Below, in pieces: positions 33,676 through 44,997 of a stretch of DNA of 64,000 nt (the stretch's first letter is position 1; each line of letters starts with the position of its first letter). This DNA is from Alligator mississippiensis (Eukaryota; Chordata; Crocodylia; Alligatoridae), in the NCBI RefSeq assembly GCF_030867095.1, contig NC_081826.1, forward strand, positions 41,952,001 through 42,016,000. The letters are read 5' to 3'. Under the pieces are notes generated by a model. It saw only the letters and a program-made list of their open reading frames with translations, ran no database searches and was not told where the DNA came from. The translations under genes and the position numbers were made by a program.

Positions 33676-33980
33676 TAGAAAATGAGGGTTGGAAGGGGTC
33701 GTAGGAGGTCATCTAGTTCAACCACCTACTCAAAGCAGGAACATCCATAAGTAGATCATTCCAGCCAGCGATTTATCAAGCCAGGCTTTAAAACCTACCA
33801 AGGATAGAGATTTCACCAGCCCCCTAGGTAACTTGTTCCAGTGCTTTATCACCCTCCTAGTGAGACAGTTTTTCCTAATATTCAAATTAAACCTCCCTTG
33901 CTGCAACTTGAGACCATTGCTCCTTGTTCTGTCATCTGTCACCCCTGAGAACAGTCTAGTGCAATCTCTTTGGAACCACC
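33676..33980 (-). mobile_element. CR1 3' end in left arm of inverted duplication
   Basis: Plus-strand words GGGTTGGAAGGGGTCGTAGG, AGGCTTTAAAACCTACCAAG, TTGCTGCAACTTGAGACCAT and TCTTTGGAACCACC are CR1 3' sequence in minus sense. In that sense it encodes a TRSNGLKLQQGRF-like ORF2 C-terminus. It differs from subfamilies A to C. Confidence 0.8.
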
Positions 33981-35306
33981 ATAGGCACAGGGAGAAAAAA
34001 TTATTTGGGGGCAGGGGGCTGAGTAGGTCTGTGGGGGTAAGGGTGGAAGGGGAAGGCCTTTGGGGAGGGGGGCAGATCAAGGCCCCAGCGGTGAGGGAGG
34101 GAGCAGGGCACAGGCAAGAGCAGGGGCTGGGGTGAGTGGGGCCCCAGCTGGGCCAGGTAGTGGGACAAGCAGAGGCCTGGGAGGCATGTACCCCGCTCCT
34201 CACATCTGTGTGCATGGCAGAGGTGGCTGCCACTGCACATTGGACTTTGAGCCCCACTGCTTTGAGACCCACACAATGCCACATGTGTCCCACCACTGGT
34301 TGGGCAGGGGGTGCGGCACAGCCCAGTGGTGGCAGGCACATGGCATTGGCCGCTCCTGGCGTAGCTGTAGTAGGGAGAAAATTGCAGCATGCAGAGGCAG
34401 GTGCCTCCGCCCTGTGCACAGATCGAGGGAGCATGTGCCTCCTGGGCCTCCACTTATCCCATTATCTGGCCTGGCTGGGGACCCACTCACCCCAGCCCCT
34501 GCTCCTGCCTCTGCCCCACTCCCTCCTTCATTGCTGGGGACTCGATCTGTCCCCTCACATGGTGGTGACGGAGGGGGTGGGGCTGGGGCTGGGGCTAGGG
34601 CAGGCTCTGCACAGCCAAGGCAGAGCATGGGATGGAGCCACGAGCAGCTTGTCCAGGGAGCACCTGGCATGGGGACAGGGTGGCGGCTCCTGCGATTGCA
34701 TGTACCCCAGGAAGGCATGGGTGGGGGGTGTCCCAGATTTGCACGCAGGGCAAGGGCAGGCTGTCAGTGGCGGGACGCTCATGGCATCAGGCTTGCGCCA
34801 CTCTAGAAACAGCAGCAACGAGGTGCAGAGGCAGAGCAGAACCCAGCCCACAGCAGCTGCCTGCCCTCACTCTGTGTAAAGACTGGGGGGTCATGTGCCC
34901 CCTCTTTGCTTCCCCGTGGTGTGCACAGTGGCGGGAGCATCCCCCTACCCCCGCACCTCTGAATGCAACACCAGGCTCTGATTGTCCCACCATGACCTGG
35001 CCGGGGCCCCATTCACCCCTGCCCCACTCCCTCCCACATTGTGGGGGTCTTGATCTTCCCCCCCACCAAGCCACTTCCCCTTCACAAAGAATATACACTG
35101 AATCTTACCTGCTGTGCTGGGCAGCCAAACACTGGGGCTGCGATCCTGGCAGCATATGTATCTGAGTGTGCGCCCCGCCCCTCTGCAGAAGCCTGTGGAC
35201 GGGCTGCCCATGGCCATACCTGCTGCCCTGCATTTGCAGGGTCTGAGCCCCGATAGCCCTCCCCACTTCTGCCACCTATGGGAACCACCCTTCAACTACC
35301 AGAAGG
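33981..35306. repeat. GC-rich palindromic repeat region
   Basis: Blocks near 34072-34160 (GGGCAGATCAAGGCCCCAGC, GAGCAGGGGCTGGGGTGAGT) recur inverted near 34470-34555 and again near 34975-35065. The segment therefore appears to consist of nested foldback units. Overlapping open frames of up to about 250 codons occur on both strands. They are Pro/Ala/Gly-rich, mutually overlapping and lack domains, so I do not call genes. Confidence 0.6.
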
Positions 35307-35629
35307 GCGGTTCCAAAGAGGATGGAGCTAGACTGCTCTCAGGGGCAACAGATGACAGAACAAGGAGCAATGGTCTCAAGTTGCAGCAAGGGAGGTTTGA
35401 GTTAGATATTAGGAAAAAAATTCTCACTACGAGGGTGGTGAAGCACTGGAACAGGTTACCTAGAGAAGTGGTAGAATCTTCATCCTTGTGGGGTTTTAAA
35501 GCCTGGCTTGATAAATCCCTGGCTGGGATGATCTAGTTATGGATGGTCCTGCTTTGAGCAGGGGGTTGGACTAGATGACCTCCTGAGGTCCCTTCCAACC
35601 TTAATTTTCTGTGATTCTATAATTCTATG
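35307..35629 (+). mobile_element. CR1 3' end in right arm of inverted duplication
   Basis: In plus sense the decayed C-terminus reads TRSNGLKLQQGRFELDIRKK, then VVKHWNRLPREVV and LDKSLAGMI. It is followed by GGGGGTTGGACTAGATGACC and a GTGATTCTATAATTCTATG tail. It is the complement of the left-arm CR1 at 33676-33980. Confidence 0.82.
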
Positions 35630-35805
35630 TCTCCAGAAGCCTTGATGGTAGAGAAAGTGTGAATATGATTCAGAACCTTGGAAAGCTTGGTTAAATGGCA
35701 GGTCTTCGATATATTTCTGAAGTATTTGCTGATCAGACTCTTCATTTCCCAGAAAATGTTTTCATATTGGTTAGAACCTGTGATTTGAATGAGGTCCCAT
35801 TCAGC

Positions 35806-37882
35806 TGGAAGCATCTCGAAGGTGTTAATTATTATTTGGTTCATTAATTATAAATGGATTTAAAGAATTCTTATTACAAAGGAGTTCTAATAACTTCAGC
35901 ATTTGGATTCAATTTCTAACCCAAAGGAAGTTTAGATAGATAACTTCTTTCCCACCCTATTCAGATAAAGACTTATTTTTTTTGCTTTGGGCAACTCCCC
36001 CCTTCAAGCCCCCCCTCCCCCCAACAACAACAAATAACTCATTATGGATTCAGATATAACCAGAGATAGTATAAGAATGAATCTGTTCATTTACTCCTGA
36101 AAAGGATAGAATGTGAAGGACACTTCCTTACCTATGCAATAGAATAAATGATTAAATCACAGAGAACATAATCCACAGGGATGGCTAATGGTAGGACTGG
36201 ATTTTTAGTGAATCTAAGGCCCTGTCTAAGGGCAACTAAGACACCAGTTCTTCACTAAAATTGAACCAGATTTTTGGAACAAAGTTGGATTTCTTTTTCC
36301 ATGAGTTGAGAAAGATTTCTGGGAGAGCACTTGTGTTCCTCTTAACCACAGCATGGAGAAAGCCATAAAGGAAAGGTAAGTATCAGTATGTAAAAGAAGA
36401 ACAACAGCTCCACTCCTGTGACTTTTTGCATTGTGGTGCATTTGTCAGACTCTAAGAAAGCCCAGCTCTTCCATGAAAGGAAAAGCAATGAAGTTGCTGG
36501 TGGGCTAGATCCTCTGTGGCTGCCCAAGTCTAAAGCTGCAGGGAACACAACCTTCAAGCTTGGTAGCCCCTCCCCCTGAGGTTTCATCATTGTCTGCCGG
36601 AGGATATGCAGAATCCCACCACACCAGGGGTGCAGCCGAGGTCAGCACTCACACTAGAAAGGCAAGGGAGCCACCCTAGGGGAAACTGAAGGGGAAGAAA
36701 AAACAGAACCAACTTTAAAGAAAAGATCCTACTATAATCTTTCATAAGCCATTCTTGTCATTTATAATGCAAAAGCTTTCAAACTTTAAAGTTCCCTTCC
36801 TCCACCATGCCCACAAGAAGTTAAGTTATATTTGTAAGCACCCTTCATCCCATTAGTCTTTCTCTCCAAGCTTTCAAGTACATCCTATCTGCCTAGTTCG
36901 GATCAGAAGCTCTGTCTTTTTGTGGGGGTTCTATATACTGTCAGGCATATTCCCAGCACATAAATAGTAATCAGTGCAAACAACTGCCTAAGATCCCTTT
37001 TCCAGATGCTGATAGATTGTAACAACATTTTATAAAAAACATAAGCAAAGGGAGTGGGTTGGACTCACATGCTGCAATTTGTATAATCCCCAGAGAGGCT
37101 CACACTGAGGGCTATGTTGATCATAATTATCCCACTGTTCTCTCTCTCACGCTGCTCATCTTATACCTTACTTATAAGCTCTTGAGGACAAGGATGTCTG
37201 TTACACAGAGGACCTAGAGGCACTACCACAATCAAAGTGACATTTTTACAATGGGGGGGTGGGGGGGGGGGGTTTCTAAGCAGCTCACTTGCCCTTTTAA
37301 GAAAATGAATATCCTTATAAAATAAGTAATATAAAACTTGTCAGCATCTGCAGACAGCACATTTTTTGCCTGAAACCCTCTGCATTGTCAATCAACACTC
37401 AGTATAGTTTTTAATAAAAGGTATCATTTTAATAAAAGGTATCATAAAAAGTACATTTTTTTCTAGCTTCCTTGGCCCTTTCCCATCCTCCCGCCATGAC
37501 ATGCAGCAACCCAATGTTTTATAAATAAAAGAAAAATCCAGAAGATCCCAGACCAGATGCATTTATATTAGTCAAAGTAAATAAGCCAAAAGCAAAATGG
37601 AGATGTTTATACATTTTCCACCAGTCTTGGTTTTAAGCATCTTTAAGGGGAACATTTTAATTAGTTAATATGGTTATTGTCATAGAATTAGAGCTGAGAA
37701 AAATTACAGTGATCCAATCTTTTATTTTTATTTGTATGCACTTGAGTTGGAAGATGAATGGCTTTTGTAAAGGGATTATGCAAGTGTTAATCCTTCTTAG
37801 CTATGATAAAGTTCCTTGCTTTCTAGTGAGATGGCTTAACCCTTTTATAACCCCAGTAGTACACTGTTATAATAGCTGGAGT
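35806..37882. other. no gene seen; intergenic
   Basis: AT-rich, unique-looking DNA. It includes a G homopolymer tract (37253-37272, one T interruption) and a short tandem duplication of TTTTAATAAAAGGTATCAT near 37408-37446. No exons recognised. Confidence 0.5.
37253..37272. repeat. G homopolymer tract
   Basis: Twenty bases of G with one T. A slippage- and sequencing-prone tract. Confidence 0.9.
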
Positions 37883-38023
37883 CAGAGGTGCCAAGTATGT
37901 GGGAGCCTGAGGGTCCTGGCTCCCCTTAGTCAAATGGCAGCCACCTAAAATGTGTTTAACTTTCCACATGTCCATCATCTGAGCCCCCACAACACCAGGC
38001 AAAAATAAAAGTTGGTGCCTATG
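37883..38023. mobile_element. 141-bp hAT-like mini-element
   Basis: The left end is CAGAGGTGCCAAGT. The right end is AAAAGTTGGTGCCTATG, its inverse with one or two changes. The flanks GCTGGAGT (37875-37882) and GCTGGAGC (38024-38031) match at 7 of 8 positions. The small size and clean duplication mark a MITE-scale non-autonomous element. Confidence 0.85.
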
Positions 38024-38650
38024 GCTGGAGCACCAAGCTAGGTACATGAGCTGCTCCCCTACACACTTAAGGGAGGGAAAAATTATCCTAGATCTTTTCC
38101 CCTGCAGAAGATACATTACCACAGGATAATGGCAAAACCAATCATTTCAGATGTAACATATGCAGTAAGAAAGTAACGTGATAGTTCATTACAAATGACA
38201 GTCCAAACTTATCCTTACGTTTTTCACATATATATACAATTCTTGAGGTCTCAAAAAAAGTAAATGAGCACCTAGAGTACCATATTTAATGACAACTACT
38301 AGAATAGCACTAACATGCCCATGATAACTTACTAACATTTGTCTAGAATTAGTCATCACTGGCTTGTAAAATTTTTACTCACCCAGCAGCCACTCCAGAA
38401 AGGTAACCCTGTTTGTGCTCTGGTGTGTTGATTTGCTGCCTATGGGTCTTTTATAGAAGATTTAAGTTACTGCGAATACCCTAGAATTCTCCATATTTAT
38501 TGCCGGGAGTACATCAATAGAAGTGTTGTAGGAACTGATGCAATGAACAGAAGTTCTCTGTTGGGCCTGGGAGATGGTGATTCCAGCTGCCTGCTGCAAG
38601 CCTGCAGCCTGATCTCCATAGCAATGCCACTCCTCCCTCCCAGTCCCAAG
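38024..38650. other. no gene seen; intergenic
   Basis: Nothing recognised. Confidence 0.45.
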
Positions 38651-38868
38651 GCTGTTTTCAGAATGGGAGAGGGGACAGGGAGCAGAGGGAGCTTGTTTTG
38701 GAGGTTCCCCAGCCAGCACTAGAGGTTGGGGTAGGTGGATTGGAGCCCCCCTGCCCTCAGGGAGGCTCCAGTCCACCCACTGACCCATCCATCCTCTAGC
38801 ACTGGCTAAAAACCCCCCACACCAAAATGCCTCTGCTCCCTTTCTCGCCTCTCATTCTGAAAAGCAGC
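38651..38868. repeat. about 100-bp-arm foldback element
   Basis: The left arm 38651-38748 (GCTGTTTTCAGAATGGGAGA, GGGAGCAGAGG, CCAGCACTAGAGGTTGGGG) is the imperfect reverse complement of the right arm 38763-38868 (CCTCTAGCACTGGCT, CCTCTGCTCCC, TCTCATTCTGAAAAGCAGC). The loop is about 14 bases. I know no family name for it. Confidence 0.75.
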
Positions 38869-39640
38869 AACAGGCTGAAAGCTCCATGGGCACAAGTTAC
38901 AGATTTTTGCAGGGTTGAGCCCTTTTAAAGTCATCTGCAGCCATGCACTTCTGTTTGGTCACAGCTATAGAATGCTTTCTGTGCCCAGATCAGGCAAAAA
39001 TTGTCACTTTTGTCTGTGCCCGTAATATCACACTACTACATAGGAAACAGGGCCTAGTAAAGGGAAGAATGGAGACAAGCCAGAAACCTAGTTAAGATAT
39101 AGAAGTAGTATATTTTTTAGCTTCCTAATGGATTGCATCTCCTTACCCAGTGTAGGTAATAATTAGTCTTTATGGGAAGGTCTTGTTTCTGTTGAGATAG
39201 CAGAGTACAGCTGATGAAATCAAACCTCAAGTCACAACAGATTCTTAGATTGTAATCCAAGGTGAAACTTGCATGAACTTTTAGATTTTGTAGAAAACCA
39301 TTTAGTTCTTCTTTGCCTAAATTAACCTCTATGTACATTCAGTAGAAAGAACTAAGGACACCAGTGAAAATTTTCTCATGTGAATGAGATCATGATGATA
39401 GTTTTTTTCTTTTAAACACACAAAGTCAAGAACGAGGAATTGAAATGATTTGTATTTATGGTGGGGCTGGCTGGAAAACAAGATGTAAAGTTTACTATAG
39501 GTAGATGATATGTGCACCCATGCCTACAAAACAAAAATAATTCTACAAACAATAATGCACTTGTTTGCAACACTAGACTTATTTGTAAAGTTAATAAATA
39601 AACGCCATTTTTAAAATGCAGAGGTCATGATACAGCATAA
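38869..39640. other. no gene seen; intergenic
   Basis: Nothing recognised. Confidence 0.45.
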
Positions 39641-39820
39641 GCATATCTTCAATATGAGGCTGGTGAAGCCTTAGAACAGGATACCCAGAGGGGTTGTGTA
39701 ATTTCCATTCTTGATCCAGTTGGTTAAACAGACACTTGACTGAATTGGTTTGTCAGGGCTTTGAACAAGGTGTTTAACCAGTTGATCTCCTAAATTTCCT
39801 TCAAAACCTACTATTCTATG
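39641..39820 (+). mobile_element. old CR1 3' end remnant
   Basis: ATGAGGCTGGTGAAGCCTTA, then GATACCCAGAGGGGTTGTG and a TTGATCTCCTAAATTTCCTTC, CTATTCTATG ending follow the plus-sense CR1 3' terminus at high divergence. Confidence 0.6.
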
Positions 39821-40697
39821 ATCTCCAGATCATGATGCCTTCTTAGGAGTAGATTTAGTTCTCAGTTTTCTGCATTGTAAGATTGTATTTACCAAGGACT
39901 TGTTTATGATATGAAGCAGAAAGGGTCTGTAGAGCCAAATTAGGGATTGAAATCAAAAGGTCAAGCTAGTTGAGCTCACTAGTCAGATCCATAGTAAAAG
40001 GGAGATTCCCTGTTGCAAGAGAGCTGTGGTCAGTTGAGAAAAAAAGGGAACATTGGGAAGATTGGCTCTGCCAGATTAGTGCAAATGGAAGTTCCAGAGG
40101 ACGGCAAATTATTTGAATTAAGATCTCCCCCTCAGGCTAAATTCAGAGTACATAAGCAAAGGAGATATTAAGATTATGCCTACATTGGTTGTTAGGGCTA
40201 TCTTTAAATCTTTATCCATGGACCATCTATACTGCAACCCCTGAAGTTTGACCCCCAGTAGCACCCAGGCCCAATCCCAGGTCTGCCAAATTTCTAGGTG
40301 TAAGATTGACCCAAACCCTCTACTCACTTCCTAGCCTTCTGCTTCCTGCAGCATATTTAGAATTTACTTGGACACTAGGATGGTGGGTCCATAAAGCCAG
40401 CTAAGAGCAACCCCACTGGTCTATATTTCTGACTCCTAGTCCTTCTGTCCCCCACAACCTTGATCACTCTAGTTCCCAGAGAGACAAGACTGGAAGAAGA
40501 GACAAGTAGTTTACCTCATTCTGAGAAGGGCTCCCCAAGGGAACCTAGGATACATTTTAACCCTGTGTTCAAGAAATAATCCATTTAATGTAGATGACTT
40601 TGGCGCAGGTTATAAGACATGTTGTAGATGAGGAAGGGCAGCTTAGACTGGTTGAAGGTGACCTTCAAATCAACCCAGCTATTAGTATAGACATACT
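39821..40697. other. no gene seen; intergenic
   Basis: Nothing recognised. Confidence 0.45.
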
Positions 40698-41955
40698 CAG
40701 TGGGCACATCTACATGAGATGCTTTACTGTGACACTGCCTAATTTACTGTGCAGTAAGTGTGCATGTCTACATGTGTACTTGCTTACTGAGTAGTAAAAA
40801 TTCCTAATCATGATCAAATTTGCTACCTGCAATTAGTAACTGTAGTAACACATGTGTAGATGTGGCCTGGCAGCAAATTTGTTGGTGGGTCTGTCCAGCC
40901 ACTAGAGACCTGGCCTGAGGCCTGCCCCAGGGGTCCTGGCTGGGAGCCTCTTCTGTTCCAGGGCTGAGGGCAGTGCAGGCCCTGTGTCCCGCTCTGGGCA
41001 GGCCACAGCCCAGCTGTGCCTGCCTCTCTGGAGCCCAGCACTGCTGCTTAGCCCTGAACAACCTTGTGGCTCCCTGGCACTGCTGTCAGGCAGGTGGGCG
41101 CACAAGAGTTGCTGCAGGCTACTGCAGCCCCTGGCCAGCGTGGTCACCCTGGCCCCCATCCCTAGCCCTGCTGGCCCCCTGGCAGCCACCCTGCTGCAGG
41201 GCCTCACCTGGGCCTGGGAGGAGGTCCTTTGCACCTCCCACCCACAGGAGCCCCTCGCCCAGCCCCTGCCCCAAGTCCGTGTCACTTGCCTGGGCACAGG
41301 CCTGCTGCTTGCCCTGGCTCCACATGGGTGTGGAGATGCAGCTACCTGGTGTGGCCCCAGGAGATTGGCTCTGCTTGGCCTGGACTCCACCAGCTGGAAG
41401 GGGAGTTGCCTGCCCTGGAGGATCACTGGGCACTGTCGCCCCTGGGCGAGCCCTCTGCCCACTGCACGTGCCACAGCATGTGTACCTGTAGGGGAACATC
41501 TTGAGGCCAAGGTGCTAGCCACCTGCGCCTGGGCTCTGCCCCTAGGTAACCCCACCCCACAGCCCCCCACTCCAGGACACCAAACCATAGACTTTGTAAA
41601 TAGTTTTCACACTGAGAAGATTTTTTTTTATTGTTGGTGTGTGGATGGGTGGTGGAGGGGCTCTGTTTGTTGGGGAAGGATGGGGGAGAGGGCTCTGTTT
41701 GTTGAAGGTGGAGGGGGCTCTGTATGTTTAAGACGGAGGGATGGGGGTGTGCTGTGTCGGGAATAAAGATTTCATCTTTGGACATGTGTCTGGCATGAGA
41801 GTGGTGCTAGGGGTGGGCATGGGGCAGGGAGCCTGTGGGTGGCAGGGCAGGCAGGCTACAGCAGGAAGTGCTGCAGGAGATGGTCTGCTAGAACCTTCTG
41901 CCTACTATGCAGTGAATCTAGGCTGGAGTAAATGCATGTGTAGATGCACCCAGTG
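40698..41955. mobile_element. TIR DNA transposon, family D copy 3
   Basis: The left end is CAGTGGGCACATCTACATGA and the right end is GCATGTGTAGATGCACCCAGTG (termini inverse). Subterminal AATTTACTGTGCAGTAAG, CATGTCTACATGTG and ACACATGTGTAGATG match the family plan. The interior, about 40870-41600, is strongly GC-rich. It gives open frames of up to 260 codons on both strands that overlap one another and lack domains, so no gene is called. Confidence 0.72.
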
Positions 41956-42810
41956 TGTAGCTTTATGCAAATGGAAAGGAGCAAGACAGGACATGACATC
42001 TTTTCATTTCTGAAATATAAGCAACAAGCAAATTAGGATGCCAAAAAATACGTAAAATTATTTATTTAAAAATAATTCCAAACAAATATTTTCATGTGTG
42101 TGGGATTCACGGTGGGTATTACAGGTCCAGAGAGACAAGATTTCCACATGAAGTAGCATTATACTCAATTCAGACCTGAGCTCAATTCAGATTTGAGCAT
42201 TATAAGAACCCTTCTAACAGACTCCAGGTGACATTAATTCTGTAGCGCTGATTTACAGTCAATATCCTTAGAACTGTTGAGCTGTGAAAAATTCAAGACT
42301 GCCAGCACAATCTTCACTTCCTTGCTGTTTGATTGCTTAGAATCAAGGGAAGTCAAAGTATCAGAGTTCTAAAAGTTTGAATGAGAAAAACATGGAACCC
42401 TTACATGTATTCAGAATCACAACAGTCTGATACGCTTTTACAAAGATGAAAAGGTGCAAATCACTGAAAAGACAAGAGGACATGATCCACCAAACTCTAG
42501 CTAAAGGAAGGGATGTTTATAATAGAGTCTGAGAGTCTATTTCCTGCCTAGATACCTTTATAAAAATACTAATGTGTTGTTTTTTTTACAATAGTATCTA
42601 ATTAATTGTGCATGAAAGCTAACGGGAAAAGGTAGATAAATAAGATGAGGCCAAACAAAATATACACGAGTTCAGAATATAATGTAGTGTTTTTTTCTCT
42701 TCTTCCTGCCTTTTTATTTAGTACAAGATATTTTTGTTTAGAAATGAAAAGCTATGGACAATGCTCTTGTATTTACTACAAAAGGATTCAACAAAAAAAG
42801 TGCGTCCCAG
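41956..42810. other. no gene seen; intergenic
   Basis: AT-rich, unique-looking. Confidence 0.45.
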
Positions 42811-42962
42811 GATGATTTTGTGGTTAAAGCATGGGACACCAGAGCTGGGGGACCTGGTTTCTATTCTTTTCTTGTCTCTGCCTCTAACTTCCTGTGTAAC
42901 TTAAGGCAAGTCACTCAGCTTCTGTCCTACTTTCCAGTCCTTAAATGTGAAATTACTCACCA
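42811..42962 (+). repeat. MIR-type tRNA-derived SINE
   Basis: The plus-strand order matches MIR: ATTTTGTGGTTAAAGCATGG, then GACACCAGAGCTGGGGGACC, TGGTTTCTATTC, CTGTGTAACTTAAGGCAAGT and CACTCAGCTTCTG. From family knowledge the core block is TGGTTAAGAGCA through TGTGACCTTGGGCAAGT. This is the clearest MIR in the window. Confidence 0.8.
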
Positions 42963-43649
42963 GCTACCCCTTTAAGTTTGCAACATCTAATTAATTTGTT
43001 TTGGCAAAAGGGATACCTCAGATAGGAGTGTCCATAGAAATGTATTTATCCACAGTGACATTGCCTGGCAAAGCAACAGGACCCCAATGCTTTATCTGAT
43101 CAAGCTTTGGAGTATGAACTATGTGCATTACAGAACAAGAAATGAAATACTTAGCATAAGATGTTTTGTGGCAGTTGAAATCAACTGGAAAACCTATCAC
43201 TGAGAGACTGATCACTAAGGTAGGGTAAAACTGAGGAGAAAAAAGATACATGATTCCATATACTCCTAACTCTGCAACACATTGCCAGGTGTCATCTGTG
43301 CGATCACTGCAAAATTACCTGTATCCTTTTTATTACAACTAAAAGGGATCCATTGCTCCCCAGCTTTTTCCCCAATCTATTTCCTTACTTTTTCAAACTT
43401 ACTCTGGTCAAACAGAATGTGCTGATTTTAGCAAACCTGAGAGTGAAATGTGGCAAAACACATGAGCTGACATGCAGAAATAAGCTTATATATAAAAAGT
43501 GTAATGCCAACATTTTGCTCTTTGTGACACACACCATTCTTACAGCACATACAGGGTGTGGAAGAAGGGAAAAATGGAGTTGAATCTCCATTATGTGTAA
43601 AAGTGCAAAACATATATTCAGCTTAGGCTATGAAAAAGTCAAAAGAACA
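42963..43649. other. no gene seen; intergenic
   Basis: Nothing recognised. Confidence 0.45.
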
Positions 43650-44079
43650 TGACCTGAAACTGCCAGACTAACACAGATAGACCATCCTGTCCTAGTCTAG
43701 TAAAAAACAAAAACTTAGCACAAAAGTAACCACAAACCAGCCTGCTGAGTCAGCCCAAAAAGGGAAGTGACCCCTGAGGTTACAAGTCAGAAGACCCTTA
43801 AAATCTGCTAACAAAGATAAATTGATGCTAACAACAATAAATTGTAGACATGCGCATTACTAACAAAGTCATGGCAAACGCTGATTGGTATATGTCGTTG
43901 CTATACTTATGATGTCATATTTTCTATATGAACTCGCCTCACCTGTTGTATGGGGTCAGACCTCTTCACAATCCTCTAATAAGTCTGTCCAGAATGCATT
44001 CTCCAATAAATGAAGGTTCTGCTGACCTGACCTAAAGTTTGCTGCGTGTGTTTACGACAAGGGGAAAGAAACTACAACA
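43650..44079 (+). mobile_element. candidate solo LTR of an endogenous retrovirus
   Basis: A 430-bp segment starts at TG (TGACCTGAAACTGCC) and ends in CTACAACA. It has a TATA-like TCTATATGAA at 43924-43932 and AATAAA at 44005-44010, placed in the order expected for U3-R-U5. The upstream A/C-rich block with GCAAACGCTGATTGG also fits an LTR U3. I see no viral coding sequence beside it, so it would be a solo LTR. I could not establish a target-site duplication, and the exact ends are uncertain. Confidence 0.42.
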
Positions 44080-44962
44080 TCTTAACTCATTTAATAAACG
44101 GCATATCAGGGTTTTCCAGGGCACTTTTCTGGTTCACAGAAATACCCCTCAGTTAGTAGGTCCTGCACTGTATTCATTTTCTTCTTCCTAGATAGTTCTG
44201 CAAGAGTAAGCTCTAAAATGAGGTAAAACCAAAAAAGTGATGCTGTAGCAATACAGACTAGAATTCAGAGCAGAGGTGTCCTGTGTTGCCTTTTCTCAGA
44301 ACTGTGAGCTCTTTTTTCTTCAGTCTTCTGACCATATGTCAGCACAGCTGGAACAGATTTTCTCAAGTACATCTATACATTGTCATATGAACTTCTCCAA
44401 ATCAGCTGTCACCAGTACCAACCACCCTGCTGAGGTTTCCATTGTAAATAGTAATTTCAAAATCTTTAACCAACACATTGCTTGGCTTTTACTGGAAAGA
44501 GTCTCGTTTAGCAGTGAGACATTTAAATATATGCAACACACAGACTTTCCATTGCCCTTTCCCCTCCTCCCCTCCACCTAAAAATGCACGTAAGCAATAG
44601 GGAAATAAAATGAAACACTTAATGATTTCAGCTCCCCAAAAGGACCAGAAAGGGAGAGGGAATTGTGTAAGCAAACTTGCAGCCTCATTGCCACTGCCAG
44701 GTGCTCGGGCTCCTGAAAGAACACAAGGCATTGTGGGTCGTGGCATGGTACATCACAGACAGTAGACCTCTGAGGAGCTTTACCCCAGTGCTGACCAGCC
44801 TATATAAATAGCAATCACAACTCCAGCCTCCTCCTCAGATCCATATCCCAAAGAAAAGGGTACTGGTCAAGAGAGAGAAACCAGGAGGGTCCAGTCCAAA
44901 ACTCACACTGCTTGCCCATGCTGTTGGAAAGATCTTTGCTTCCTCTACAACTGGACAACAAA

Positions 44963-44964
<2 letters not shown>

Positions 44965-44994
<30 letters not shown>
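44965..44994. repeat. (GT)15 microsatellite
   Basis: Thirty bases of uninterrupted GT. Confidence 0.95.

Positions 44995-44997
<3 letters not shown>

Larger units (their letters stand above)
33498..35805. repeat. large inverted duplication with GC-rich spacer
   Basis: The left arm 33498-33980 is the reverse complement of the right arm 35307-35805. Each arm holds a CR1 3' end plus about 180 bases of adjoining sequence outside the CR1 tail. For example GAAGAGTCTGATCAGCAAAT and GCAAATACTTCAGAAATATA occur in the left arm and, complemented, in the right arm. By eye the arms are in the mid to high eighties percent identical. The spacer of about 1.3 kb is GC-rich and has further inverted blocks. 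Confidence 0.75.

Noticed and set aside
34001..35295. Several overlapping open frames of 100-250 codons
   Set aside because: They sit in GC-rich palindromic repeat DNA, on both strands. Some fuse into CR1 remnants. No gene-like features.
40902..41766. Long open frames (up to 260 codons) on both strands
   Set aside because: They lie in the GC-rich core of a family D transposon, overlap one another on opposite strands, and have no domains. Stop codons are rare because of base composition.
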